Source: Pegoplata infirma (taxonomy: Eukaryota; Arthropoda; Insecta; Diptera; Anthomyiidae). Taken from it: a stretch of DNA of 64,000 nucleotides. Under the pieces are notes generated by a model. That model ran no database searches. It was not told the DNA's origin and saw only the letters and a list, made by a program, of their open reading frames with translations. The position numbers and the translations under genes are program-made. The stretch lies in NCBI GenBank assembly GCA_963921195.1, contig OY992539.1, forward strand, positions 207,890,035 through 207,954,034. Direction: 5' to 3'. Shown in pieces: positions 32,656-44,029 of the stretch (the stretch's first letter is position 1; each line of letters opens with the position of its first letter).

Positions 32656-32934
32656 ATCAGCAGAGGCTAAAAAAGCTTTAGTTATAAAAAATATTTTGAG
32701 TAGGTTTATTCTAGCTCGAGGTCACGTTTCTTAACTAATTAGATCATGATAAAGAAGTGGCCACTTAAAATCGGGACGTATTAAAGCGACCATAAATTTT
32801 AAATGAAACAACATATATTAACATTTTATACATTAAATTAAAGGTAATTTATTAACCTTTAAAAAAAATATAATTGGAAGTTTATGGGTCCTTATTTTGT
32901 ATAAATTTCCTGGCTTCTCTTTTAATGCCTCCTA

Positions 32935-33593
32935 TCAACTTCTGCACAACTTTTCTTTCCACTCTAAAGCTAATTTATTCCACTTTGTTCTCATCAAAAT
33001 ATGGTTATTTACTGTTCCTGCACACTTTCTCAATTTGCGTTTAAAAATTGCCCATTCTTGATTGGACGAAGATTTGAGCAATTTGGTGGATTGATGTGTT
33101 TTCATCATCCATAACAATGCAGCCCTTAAAATTGGTAAAATCCTGATCACACAGCAATCTGGTACACTTTTTTGCTACTGATTCTTTCTTTTCTGTTCTA
33201 TTTGGATATTAATTAACACGGTAGGACTTTAACCCAACATTTTTACAAATTCGACGTACAATACTTCTGCTAGTTTGACTTTTTTTGGCACGATTATTGT
33301 TTGATAAGCCTGGGGTTTTTTTTTTTTTGAGATACCTTAGCACTTTCTGCTTTAATTTTTTGTCTCGAGTTCCTGTTTTTTTCACAATTTTGATCTTTAT
33401 TTCAGTGGATAATTTATTATTGTTCTTTTTTTAAAACTTTACACACTGTAGATGAAGCCATTTTAAGTGATTTGGCTATATTTGAACCCGCCAAATTCGG
33501 ATTTTCTAGATATTTGTGCACAATTTTATTTATAGCTTAGTTTTCCATTGTGTCTACACTTTTTAAAATTAAACTTAATGACTCGCAATTCAT
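32935..33593 (-). pseudogene. Tc1/mariner-type transposase, broken and internally deleted
   Basis: Read on the minus strand from an ATG at 33593. The N-terminal part has a helix-turn-helix-like block (NPNLAGSNIAKSLKMASSTV, about 33440-33500). A second DNA-binding block has SRSIVRRICKNVGLKSYRV (about 33220-33280), as in paired-like domains of this family. Next comes GCIVMDDEN (about 33105-33130), which fits the region of the first catalytic Asp. The C-terminal block EWAIFKRKLRKCAGTVNN runs to a stop at 32935. The centre, with the second and third acidic residues, is deleted. There are several stops (after MEN, after KKEQ, after YRVN) and at least two frame changes. Family known from residue patterns only; no active product is possible. 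Confidence 0.7.
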
Positions 33594-33636
33594 TGTAGAT
33601 TAACGGTAGATTTGTTGTTAAAAACGTATGTTAATG

Positions 33637-34580
33637 CACAGAAAAAAATTAAAATGAAATTCAATTACGAAATTCGTTGATTCAATTAAAAAATTAATTG
33701 ATTTCGGACGTATCACGAAAATGCGCATATTAATTACTCATTTTGTTTGAAAATAGTTTTAAAACTTAATTAAATTGTTAATTGAATCAATTAAAGTTTT
33801 AATTGAAAATAAAATGGAAAACCAATTAAAATTGTAATTAAATAAACTAAAAAAAATTAATATAAAATTGAAAATCAATAATATAGATCTATTGATTCAC
33901 ATAAAATGTTTTATTGAAAAAAGACCAAACTCAATTTAATTTAAAAAGTTAAACTTCAAAAAATGCCCTAAAATAAATAAACATAGAATTTTATTGTTTT
34001 ATATTATTAAGATTTTTTTTCTTTATTAAATATAAACAGTTGGTATAGTTTTGCATAGAAACATTATAGTAGTATTTTAAAATATCAATAACTATTTAAA
34101 ATTACATTATTATTTTTAAATCTTGTTATTGCATGCATTTTTGTCGCTTTAGTAAAGTTGAAACAAAAAAAATGTATTATATTTCAATGTGCAAAACACA
34201 AGGCAAATGCCTCATATTATTTTTTTTGTTTCAACTGTACATATTTCATTAGCAAAACACATTATCCGCAACGACCACTCGCCTTAAAGAAAACAATGAA
34301 ACTAAATTTTTTTGGTGGTTGCTACCACAGAAATATACAAAACAATAGTTCAAAAGTTTTTTTTTGTTGTTTTTTGCATTTTTATTTTTTCATTGGCTAC
34401 TGGCTACTAACACTAATGCATACAAAACCGGTTTCGTTTGTTTATTTTATTTTTGTTTTCAGTAAAGTTAAGAATTCAATTAAAACATTAATTGAATCAA
34501 TTAAAATGTTTAATTGAAGTTAAATTTAATATCAAATCCATTTTTAATTAAAAAAAAAATTACGATATTATTTTCTGTGT
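33637..34580. mobile_element. MITE-like element, CACAGAAAAA...TTTTCTGTG
   Basis: CACAGAAAAAAATTAAAATG (33637) faces ATTATTTTCTGTG (ending 34580). Blocks of ATTGAATCAATTAAA occur inverted at both sides (33680-33800, 34465-34515). The plus-strand frame of 119 codons at 34158-34517 overlaps the right arm and has no domain I recognise. Confidence 0.5.
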
Positions 34581-34929
34581 GGTTTTCCATTTTGATAACA
34601 GGGGGCGTTGTTACGATTACTACAGTGCGTACCGATTTGAAGTGGCCACTTCTTTATTCTCAAAGAATAGTTTTCAAGAAAATTATTTTTCTGTTTTATA
34701 TTTATTACTATTTGTCATTTTTTGCACCTGTTTCGATCTCGTCAAGATCTTGTAAAGACTATTTAGCGAAATAAAAAAAAAACCTATACTGCAAGTATCA
34801 TAGGCAGTTAAAATGACAATTGCTATAGTCCAAAACCAAAATATTAATACATATTCAACTCTGCACTCATTGAGATATATTGTATCATCTCTTAGTTTGA
34901 CACAATTGTCAAACAACCAACAAAAAATG

Positions 34930-35470
34930 CTAAGTCGTGGAAAAAAATTACCAACATAAATTTAAAACAAAAAAATAATTTTCTTTGAAATTATATTATG
35001 AGAATATCATGGTGTTATTAGTAAAGAAAAATTACCCGAGCTAGAATAAACAAACTCAAAATATAATATTTTAAAGGTCGAATATATAAAAATTAGTCAG
35101 AAGTTTAAAATAATATATAAAATTCTGATTAGTTTTTATTAAATAATAAAGATTGTTTTATTCGACCTTTCAAATATAATATTTTGAGGATGTTTATTCT
35201 GGCTCGAGGTCATTATTTTCTTTACTAATTAAAACCAGCATATTCTCATAGCATAATTTTCAAGAAAATTATTTTTTTGTTTTAAATTTATTTATGTTGG
35301 TAATTTTTGCAAGAAATGTCGATTAAGTCTTGCAAAAATGACCAACATAAATAAATTTAAAACAAAAAAAAATAATTTTCTTGAAAATTATGCTATGAGA
35401 ATATCATGGTTTTAATTAGTAAAGAAAATAATGACCTCGAGCCAGAATAAACATCCTCAAAATATATAAA
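34930..35470. repeat. Two adjoining palindromes (three alternating arms)
   Basis: A block with ACCAACATAAATTTAAAAC, ATGAGAATATCATGG and CGAGCYAGAATAAACA is present in plus orientation (34945-35095), inverted (35165-35330) and plus again (35335-35465). Symmetry centres are near 35125 and 35318. The arms match those of the Tc1/mariner-type element to the left. Confidence 0.75.
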
Positions 35471-37044
35471 AGAAGATATAGCTTTACTTGCTCTATGATG
35501 TGATTGTGTTTGTTTTAAATCGCGCCTTAAGGTATGCTTTTAGAATATTGGAAAAATACCAAAAACCTTGTTTAAAAAACAGGCTAAGTCACAGATATAT
35601 CAAATTTTAATGTAAAAAAGATTTTGTAAGGGATCTAAACTTGTCCACCCGGGAACTTTAGACAGCCGTGTTAACAAAATCCAAGCCCACGAAACCGATT
35701 ACTTAAAACCAAAAATTTCGCTGGGTTCCTCAATTTACTTGATACAACTTTTTTATAAACTTAAATAAAAATCTAAAATTAAAAATTTCCTTTTAATTTT
35801 ATATTATTTTATGTGAATTTAAAATTAATTTCCCTCTATACTCAATATTAAAGTTATTCAGTTTTTTTTTTATTTTTTACAAATTTATTTTATGTTTTAT
35901 CATACTCGTTCAATTACTACCAACTTTACTTGTATTATAGTTTTTGAGTAGTCATTCAATTTTCCATTTTGAAACTTTATCTACTTTGTACTTACTACTT
36001 TGTTGACATGTGTTATGGACAATAACAAACACAACGAGCATGCTGAAACATGTTTTTTTTTTTAGTTTTCGTAGAAAAAAATTCTACTCTTCATTTAACA
36101 AATTTGCATATTCAATTGATGACCCACAAAAAAAAATATATAAAATTCCAATGAAATAAGAGAAAATAGAAATATCTATAGCAACAAGTTAGATCGGAAA
36201 GGGGGGAAAATAGATTTCAATGTATAGAAGGAGATGTTGTGTATATTTAACAAATCAATCAGGCGTTTAGACTAAAGGAGAAATATAAGAGTTCTATGTT
36301 CTGTCAAGAAATTTATTTTTGATATATTTTTAAAGAAAATTTAATAGAAATTTTCTGAATATTTAAAAAAAAACATTAACAAATTATTTTTATATTTAAA
36401 TGTACTTATATAAATTATTTTAGCAACTGAGTGGGAATCATAACATTAAACTTTCTGAAACGAACATAAGCATTAATAAGTTTCTTTTTCTTACTAATGT
36501 GTGTTAGTATTAGTAAACAAATTGTGTGCACACACGATTGTTTTGAAACAATTGACTTATGCTTTAGTTTGTTGGGAGAGAGATTAAAGACCAAACTCTT
36601 TATGTATGCTGCAATTCCCATTGACTTTGTAAAATAACTTACATAAATTCTAAAGAATTTAAATTTTAATAGATTTGAGTCTAAGAATTACTGAGAACCA
36701 TTACAGAAAATTGCTTAAATTGCCCCAATTGTCAGAAAAAACTTAAGCATAAAATATTTTATTCAATCCAATAATTGTACACTCCATAGTTCGGAGACAA
36801 TTTGTTAATTTTTTGTTTGCTATAATTCTCATTGAGTGTGCAAAATAATTTAAATTCTGACCTTTACTATAATTTTTTAAAACTTTTTAAATTTTATATT
36901 ACTTGGATTGGTCTAAACACACTTTCAGAATTTATTTTAGTTAATTAAAATTCTTTCATACTTAAAATAAATATTTAGACAGATGTTACGGAATATAACA
37001 AAAAATTGTTATCAATTAAAATAAAATCTCAAAAAAAGCAAAAG
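35471..37044. other. No gene or repeat structure recognised
   Basis: About 1.6 kb of AT-rich sequence. Short frames (for example minus 36415-36621) lack recognisable domains. A GGCGTTTAGACT word at 36263 matches the end of the 20339 MITE but no second end was found. Confidence 0.35.
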
Positions 37045-38130
37045 AGTAGAAATTATAAATGGTAAAGACCGATCACATAAAACCCTACAGCATTGTTTTC
37101 AGAAAAATGATACCCAAGTCCAAACATGGACAAAAAAACACACAAACCAAATTTTAAACCTAAATTTCCTATTTTTAAGAATTTTGTCCAATTTTTGTGA
37201 ATATCGGAAGGGCGGACGGACAAACAGAGAGACTGTTGTATGGGGGAAAGTGTAAACATGGACAAATTTATTTGAAAACTATTCGCCCATGGTCCAAAAA
37301 AGCTAATGTTTAAAAGTTCAGCCTAATCGATTAATAATTTCGACCTGTATCTTTTTATTATACCCTCCACTTAGTGATAGAGGGTATATATAAGTTTGTC
37401 ATTCCGTTTGTAACTCATCGAAATATCGGTCTGGGACCCCATAAAGTATATATATTCATAATCACCGATCGATTTTAAGACATTCTAGCGATGTCCGTCT
37501 GTCCGTCTGTCTGTCTGTGGAAATGGTGATCACGGCCAAAATATTACACGGAGGTGACTGAAACTTTACATATTTATTGGAAGTTCTCCCGAGAAGTTTG
37601 GCATTGCATTTGAGCGATATCGTTTCAGCGGTTCAAAAGTTATGAAGGACACCTCCAAAATTTTAGTACATTCAACATAACCTAAAAATACAAAATGCTT
37701 TAATTCGGCTGCTGGTTGACATATGTGAACGTAATTAAACACCAAATGGTATTTAAACAAGTACGAACATATTTTTGACAAAAAAAGGAAAAATCGCGGA
37801 TTTTTTTTTACCAATTTTTTTTTTTTTGCGGAAATTTTTTTTCAAAATTTTTTTTCAAAAGTAATTTCCTTTTAAATAAAGTTTTTTTCAATAATCTTTT
37901 TGAAATTGTGGTGGGTATCACTACATTCGGCAAGGTCGAATTTAACTTTTTTACTTGTTTTATTATTGAAAGGATGATTTGTATGGGGACTACAAGTATA
38001 AATGGCCAGATTCCTTTTAAATTTGTACTTACATACGGACGGACATCACTTAATCTCAAAAAGGTATTCTCATTCGATCGGTTTACTTAAACCCATCATA
38101 CCCTGTACCCCAGATTCTTGTAGGGTATAA
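37045..38130 (+). mobile_element. DINE-E copy, degenerate, split by a DINE-B
   Basis: 5' part 37045-37358 (CAGCATTGTTTTCAG, ATACCCAAGTCCAAACATGG, AATTTCGACCTGTATC). 3' part 37970-38130 (TTGTATGGGGACTAC, GGACGGACATCACTTAATC, CGATCGGTTTACTT, CATACCCTGTACCCC, GTAGGGTATAAA). The order agrees with the E copy at 50708-51516. Confidence 0.6.
37359..37959 (-). mobile_element. DINE-B, complete-looking copy
   Basis: TATACCCTCCACTTAGTGAT, AGAGGGTATATATAAG, CATCGAAATATCGGTCTGGG, CATTCTAGCGATGTCCGTC, GCGGTTCAAAAGTTATG, ACATTCGGCAAGG, ending TTTTTTACTTGTTT. It serves as the uninterrupted reference for 30249-32092 and 12264-15936. Confidence 0.85.
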
Positions 38131-38870
38131 ATATTAAATTTTTAAATCTTGGCAAATTTATTTTATTTACTATTCATTGCTATAATTGATTTTTTTTCTA
38201 CATAAAAAATATTTTGTAAAAAAAAACTTAAACTTTTGTTTAACAATTTACCTACAAAAAAATAATTATACTATACATTGTCTATATAGTCTCAAATTCC
38301 AGTATATTTTATTTTGTTTATTTATTGTATATGATTTCATTATTTTGCTATTAAGCCTAAAAGTATGTTTTAATTTTTATTTTATTGCACACAGAAAGAG
38401 AGAAAAAAAATCAATTAATTTTTAATCCTTTATAATTGTTATTTGTATTTATTTAATTTTTCTTTCATTTTGTTGTTTTAATTTTTTACAAACATAATTT
38501 ATCGTTGATAATGCGCTACAATATGTTATAGGTATAATTTAATTATAAAGTTTAATTGTTTTAAAAAGTTTTTTTGATTCAATGCTAAGTTGCATAACTT
38601 TTGAGGCAGATTTTGTTGCATATCTTAAGGAGTTTTAAAAAATTAAAAAAAAACATGTTTTGTTAAATTTTGTATTTTTAAAATTTTATTTTTTATATTA
38701 TAGGGCATTTAGTAGTCAACCATTATTCATTATATTTTTAATTCTTTTTCAGTTTGCATTTAATTTTACAATTACTACATTTAATTATGTCAATTTATAT
38801 TGAAATATAATTGTGAAAAACGTATAAAAATTAAATGCCCCTAAGTTATATAATTTGTATATGTGTAATA
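38131..38870. other. No gene; AT-rich
   Basis: Low-complexity AT-rich DNA; CACACAGAAAGAG at 38388 resembles the end of the CACAGAAA MITEs but has no partner. Confidence 0.35.
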
Positions 38871-39529
38871 GAGCGGCATTTTTTGAACTTTTGATTTTCT
38901 CAAGTCTCCGGGCAAATTTTTATTTTCCAAGGCCTAAAACTTGTGTGACACGAGAAACATTCAAGAAATTAAAAAAAAAAAAAAATCTCAAAATTTCTTT
39001 CTCTTGGCCGTTTTATGAGAATATTTTAAATTAAAACTTAATTTGAGACAAATCCTATCATTTGCCCCGTGCCGATCTTCGATCAAATTTTGGACTTTTG
39101 AAAAACTTCCTCCAAAATTGTAAATTTTTAAAAAATTTAAAACTAAAAAATAAAAATATATTTTGACACATACTTATACCCAACATTACTATGTGGTACA
39201 GGGTATCCCAATTAGAAATGTCGTTAAGACATCTCAAAGACTTCCTTATGACAATGTCAGTGTACCTGCTGACTGAAAAATCTCTGACCATACAAAAAAC
39301 CTCATGACACCTCCTGACTTTTTCAAGTATTTTGTCAAAATTCCTCGCCGACAAGTATGCAGGTAGTCAATAGTGCTGACTACATTATGACATGTACATA
39401 GTACGTCTGAGATCGTCCAAAAATTTAAAATTTATTAATCACGTCTTTTAATTTACACTACTTACTATTTTTATCTGTCTATTTCTTAAATTTTATTTTT
39501 TAAAACTTACTATTTTGATCTGCCTTACT

Positions 39530-39590
39530 TGGTCCGCGAACTCAGAACCTTCTGCTCACTGGTCTAGCACCTTACCCCTTTAGCCAAACT
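39530..39590 (-). ncRNA. tRNA-like / Pol III-promoter-like core, minus strand
   Basis: On the minus strand TGGCTAAAGGGGTAAGG (39570-39586) resembles an internal A box. GAGTTCGCGG (about 39536-39545) resembles a B box start at tRNA-like spacing. It matches 52768-52832. No clean cloverleaf, so a tRNA-derived remnant rather than a tRNA. Confidence 0.5.
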
Positions 39591-39959
39591 TTGATAATAA
39601 ATGTGTTTATTTAAAAACAAATTTAAATTAATTTATTATTTGAATTGTCCTGTTATATATATTTCGTCACCTGAATTGAAAAATGCTACAATATAAATTT
39701 TTCTTCCTCAAATATAACATTTTTTTAAATATTAATTGGAATTTGGCTTCATCCTATTTAACAAGATTTTGTTAGAGTTATTTAGGCGTATCTTAGTTGT
39801 TTTTAATATTATTTATACAAAACAAAAAAAAATATTTACAAAAATAATATTGCAGGAGCCCTTTACAATTAAGGTGACGATATATTCAATTTATTTTGGT
39901 TTTGACAAATTTGAAAATATTATGATTTCAAAATATATTTTATTACAAACAATTTTAAG

Positions 39960-40053
39960 TTGTGATTGGCCTAGTTGTCTAGCAGGTTCGACAGCTTACG
40001 TGTTGTAGATTTTTGGCCTCGGTTCAATCCCCGGTCGCGGTTTTTTTTTTTTT
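39960..40053 (+). ncRNA. tRNA-like core with A box, B box and T-run
   Basis: TGGCCTAGTTGT (39967-39978, A-box-like), GGTTCAATCCCC (40021-40032, B-box-like) and a run of at least 12 T from 40041, which would end Pol III transcription. Spacing of 54 bp between the boxes is tRNA-like. The D and anticodon arms do not fold convincingly. Matches 53043-53129. Confidence 0.6.
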
Positions 40054-41142
40054 ATTTTTTTTTATTGTTTTAAGACCAATTCAATTTAATTTTTTTAATT
40101 ACAAAGAAAACTAAAAGAATTTTAAAGGATTATAAAAAATTACATCGATTTTACATCGGGAAAAAAATTTTTAGTGATTGGTCGGATTTGCTACATAATT
40201 GTCAGCATTAAAGACATGATTTTTCTAAACTGATAAGACAACGTATATGACAAGTCAGTACATTTATAGAACTTAGGGAGCTCCGACAAAAATTATGACA
40301 TGTCCTTAAGTTGTCTTTAGTAAAATGTATTCACTTGCTGACTTCTACCTGATGAATCATTACTGACAATGTCTTAAAGACAAAATTTCTAATTGGGATA
40401 TTGAGTTTGTGCTGATTTTTGTAACTACCCGAAATATTGGTCCTAGACATACCTACAAGTATACCGATCGACTCAGAATTACTCTTGGAGTCGATTTAGC
40501 GATGTCCGCCCGTCCGTCTGTTCATCTATCGGTTTAAGCACGATACAGGTCGCAATTTTCAATCAATTGACTTGAAATTTGAAACTTAAGTATCTGTTGG
40601 CCTAAGGACGAAGCCTATTGAAATTGGAGAACATCGGTCTATTTTAAGACCAAGCCCCCATACAAACGCCCCCTTTGGATTCAGCTTAAATGACTCTTAT
40701 AACCGTATTGTAACAGATATCGCTTTGAAAATTAGCAGCTAAACAAATTTTGTACAAATCACCATTCCAAATTTCAAAGGAATCGGATCAGTCCTTCTGC
40801 TAGTCCCCATACAAGCCACCCTCCCGATATTCACGAAAAAAAATAAACCAATTGCACTAAAATTTGATCTGTGTGTGTTTTCTACACTAAATAAAGATCT
40901 AACAAAAGACAGATCCAATCGGTCCATGTTTGGACTTGGTACCCATTTTCCGGAAAACACTGATGTAGGTTATCATATGGTCGGGCTTGACCGACTATAA
41001 CTTTCTAACTTGTTTTTATTAGTATTGACATGCTGAATATGAATAACCAAACAATTTCTGAAATCGTTCAAGCGGTTTTTGAGATATCACCATTAGAAAT
41101 TTGTCAAAAAATGGCGGTTTTTTCTTAAGTTCCATAAATTTT

Positions 41143-42246
41143 AACAAGTAAGAAAGCTATATTCGGCTGTGCCGAATCTTTAAATACCCTCCACAATGTT
41201 AACCAATGCACTATGGTTTCGCGGACGACCTTTGTTGGCCAAAATTCAATTTTCTCAAAATGGATTTTATAGAAAGTCGTAAACACTTACAAACAACAGA
41301 AAACATATTTTATTTTTGTACAAACTCATTTATTGTTCAAAAACATTTTGCTAAAAATAAAAAAAAAGTATTTTTTTTAAATTTTTTCAATTAATTTTTT
41401 GAGTTTAAATACAAAAAATTTTTTATAATATTATACATGGAAAACAAAAAAATTATAACAATTTTTACCACAAAACCTATTTAAAACCAAAATTTTTTCC
41501 ATTTTTGTAATTTTGGCCAAGAAAAGTGATAATCGGAACTATAGTGCAATGCAAATATTTAAAAAACACAAAAAATATTTTATAAATATGTATGTATGAA
41601 AATTATATAAAAATTATATAAAAGCAACCACGTGGCACGTGTATGACACATACTACGTATTTTTAACTTCTTTTGATACAAATAACAACAAGCCAAACAA
41701 CCATCAACAACTACAAAAACGCGCTGCCACGCCATATCATAGAGGTTTATATTGAAACTCATCTCAATTGCTCATAGCTTCTTAACCCCTGAACCGATTT
41801 TGCCATAATTGGTACCAAAATAACCAGAAGAACGTTGAGAACAATAAAATAAGAAGCTATTTAAAATTTTATTTGAATATGTCAACCATGAGCCAAGCTA
41901 AATCATTTTAAAATTTTGGGTTAAATGGCTGGTGCCACGCCCCATTGTGCGATTCGGCCCAAATTTTTTGTGAGTGTTAGGAATGATAAAATTACATTAA
42001 ATTCAAAGTTTCGTTTACATTCATTCAACAGGTGTCAAGTTATAGCATTTATTTTGTGTAAAATTCACATTTTCACTCATCAAAATTTACATTTTCACTC
42101 ATAACTTTTAAAATACTTAACCGATTAAAAAAAAAAAAACATTAGATTCTGCCTAGGAGAATTACGCAACTTTTGGTACCCCAGGCGTTTAAATCGGTTC
42201 TGGATTATAGCCAAAAACGTGATTTCAACAGACAGACAGACAGACG

Positions 42247-42278
<32 letters not shown>

Positions 42279-42420
42279 GACATCGCTAGATCGACTTAGA
42301 ATCGATCAAGGATCATTAATATATATACTTTATGGGGTCCTAAACCAATATTTCAATGTGTTACATACGGAATGACAAACTTATATATACCCTCTATCAC
42401 TAGAGTGGAGGGTATAAAAA
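41143..42420 (+). mobile_element. DINE-D copy, full-length-looking
   Basis: AACAAGTAAGAAAGCTATAT, the CGGCTGTGCCG hairpin and AAATACCCTCCACAATG at the start. The body is about 1.2 kb. It ends with (CAGA/GACG)n at 42230-42280, CATCGCTAGATCG, TATACTTTATGGGGTCC, TGTGTTACATACGG and GTGGAGGGTATAAAAA. Frames inside have no recognisable protein. Confidence 0.8.
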
Positions 42421-42917
42421 CATTCTGAAAATGTTTTCCCATTGACTATTTCATAGAGCTTGAGACCAACTGTCATTTAATTTGTGCCAAATCAGACCAT
42501 TTTAACACATGGCCATTTTTGCTGAAAATTTTCTAAAAAACAAAATTTTGATCGAATGGCACCCGGGTTAAAATTATCGGAAATGGCTCAAATTAAGTTT
42601 AGATGAAAGTTTGTCTTAAGCTCGATGAAAGGGTCTAATAATTTTAAAAATAATTTAAAGGTTTTTTTAAATTCATTGACTGAAGAAAGAATACAAGATT
42701 TGGAAAACTGATATCTCGAAAACTGTTCGACCGATCTTATCATTTTTAATATTCGCATTTTTGATATGAGCATCAAAATTAATTTATATGATGTATCGCA
42801 AAATATATTTTTCTTAATTTTTTTAAGTTTTCAAAAATCCAAAACATTGATTGCCAGGCGCCACAAGTTAGTATAATACGATTGGCCTCAAATTTGTTCA
42901 AATAGGTTTTAGGTCTA

Positions 42918-43518
42918 ACAAGGGAAGTTTCCCTACTGTCACCCGCGGATCTTTATGGAATTGGTTTCATTTTGTAGATCAGAAAAAATAAAGGGACACG
43001 TATTTTTTTTATAGCGGCCCAAATTCATATTTAGGTGGTAAAAAGGAGGGGGAAGACAAGGCTATTTTTCAGTTTTTTTCGTTTATCTCCTATATTATGC
43101 AAAGAAACCTAGCCATGTTACATACCAAATGAAAGGTCTTTGAAAAACCTATCCACATGTGCTAAGAACGTGTCCAAACATGCAAAAATTTTCGTCAAAT
43201 TGAGTAAAATACCAAAATTTTAGGACATTTTTGTTAATAAGTCGAAAAATATTAACTTCATCGGCCCGCTGTTAGCACCACGAGCTAGGTATTTTTAATA
43301 CATTTAATCTGATACCACACATGCCTATATTAATTTTGTTTAAATAGGCGTAAATCGTAAAAAACTGAAAAAGGTCAATTTCCCCACATACAAATCGACC
43401 CCCCTAAAAATGAGTTTGGGCCGCTATACAAAAATACGTGTCGAATTAGTTTTCGTTCTTAACAACATATCCAAATTTTATGAAGTTCGGGGGGTGACAC
43501 CAGGGAGACTTCCCTTGT
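42918..43518. mobile_element. ACAAGGGAAG foldback MITE, copy 2
   Basis: Near-identical in order to 3894-4483: ACAAGGGAAGTTTCCCTAC, GATCTTTATGGAATTGG, GCGGCCCAAATTCATATTTA, CCATGTTACATACCAAATG, and the inverse right end GGGAGACTTCCCTTGT. 601 bp, no coding. Confidence 0.8.
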
Positions 43519-43600
43519 AAGTAGTATAACAAAAATTTGCCACACACGGACACTTGGGAAAATCAAAAGTAGAAAAAAATGTCACTCTTATGTGCAACTA

Positions 43601-44029
43601 TGTTGAATTGAATAATAACACATTTGACTATATATATTTACAGTTCTATTAAAACACGCAATACAATTAAGCAATTAATTACAATGCGTTTTATGGCAAA
43701 AAAAAAAATCGCCGAAACAGTAAAAAGTCGTTCAAAATAACACATTAATTTTAAAACTAACTTTTAAAAAAAAAAATAAAAAATGTATGGACACATGCCT
43801 TAGTTGCCACTGCTACCAATTGATATTTTATCTTAAAAAGAAGTGCATACTTTTAGGCCCAAAGAAAAATTATACATATATTACGTATTATGTGCAACCA
43901 TTTTAGAAATGTTTCTAAAAATTTTTCAAATCTTTCGAATCAGTAGTATATGAAAAAAACTGTCTTCTGGATTTCCAAAAAATTAACAAAATCGAAAGCT
44001 TTCAAAAGTAAAATATATGATTTTGAGTA
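43601..44029. other. No gene recognised
   Basis: AT-rich sequence leading into the palindrome; no arm partner identified for 43601-43900. Confidence 0.35.

Larger units (their letters stand above)
32660..35095 (-). mobile_element. Degraded Tc1/mariner-type element with long inverted arms
   Basis: Inverted blocks GTTTATTCTAGCTCGAGGTC (32704) with ACCCGAGCTAGAATAAAC (35033), and GAAGTGGCCACTTAAAATCG (32756) with CGATTTGAAGTGGCCACTTC (34634), mark the two arms. Between them lie a transposase pseudogene on the minus strand and a later MITE. Exact ends and target duplication are not readable because the right arm has itself been re-duplicated (34930-35470). Confidence 0.5.
39207..40397. mobile_element. 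CCCA-family TIR element carrying two tRNA-like cores, copy 1
   Basis: Ends CCCAATTAGAAATGTC and GAAATTTCTAATTGGG (with small indels), flanked by AT on both sides (39205-39206, 40398-40399). Arms continue through GACATTGTC / GACAATGTC-type words. The interior has a minus-strand tRNA-like core (39530-39590) and a plus-strand one (39960-40053). No protein-coding sequence; the 90-codon plus frame at 39736-40008 overlaps the tRNA-like core. Confidence 0.75.
39178..41015 (-). mobile_element. DINE-E copy, split by a CCCA element
   Basis: 3' end at 39178-39206 (TATACCCAACATTAC, GTGGTACAGGG). It resumes at 40398 with TTGAGTTTGTGCTGA, TACCCGAAATATTGG, GTATACCGATCGACTC and GATGTCCGCCCGTCCGTC, through the E body to GACTATAACTTTCTAACTTG. 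Confidence 0.75.
38876..43600. mobile_element. Foldback element expanded to 4.7 kb by nested insertions
   Basis: Left arm GAGCGGCATTTTTTGAAC, CTTTTGATTTTCTCAAG, TCCGGGCAAATTTTT (38874-38925). Right arm is the inverse (AAATTTGCC, CACTTGGGAAAATCAAAAG, AAAATGTCACTC, 43535-43600). Inner modules of the AAAGTTTTGGA family lie at 38940-39165, 41030-41142 and 42421-42917. A DINE-E (with its own insert), a DINE-D and an ACAAGGG MITE account for the rest. Same family as 9230-10570, which is uninterrupted. Confidence 0.7.

Noticed and set aside
34158..34517. 119-codon plus-strand frame
   Set aside because: Lies in a MITE-like element and runs into its arm; rich in F, K, N and Y as expected by chance.
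40345..40380. CCTGATGAATCATT as a hammerhead core
   Set aside because: No GAAA and no flanking helices; it is part of the CCCA element arm.
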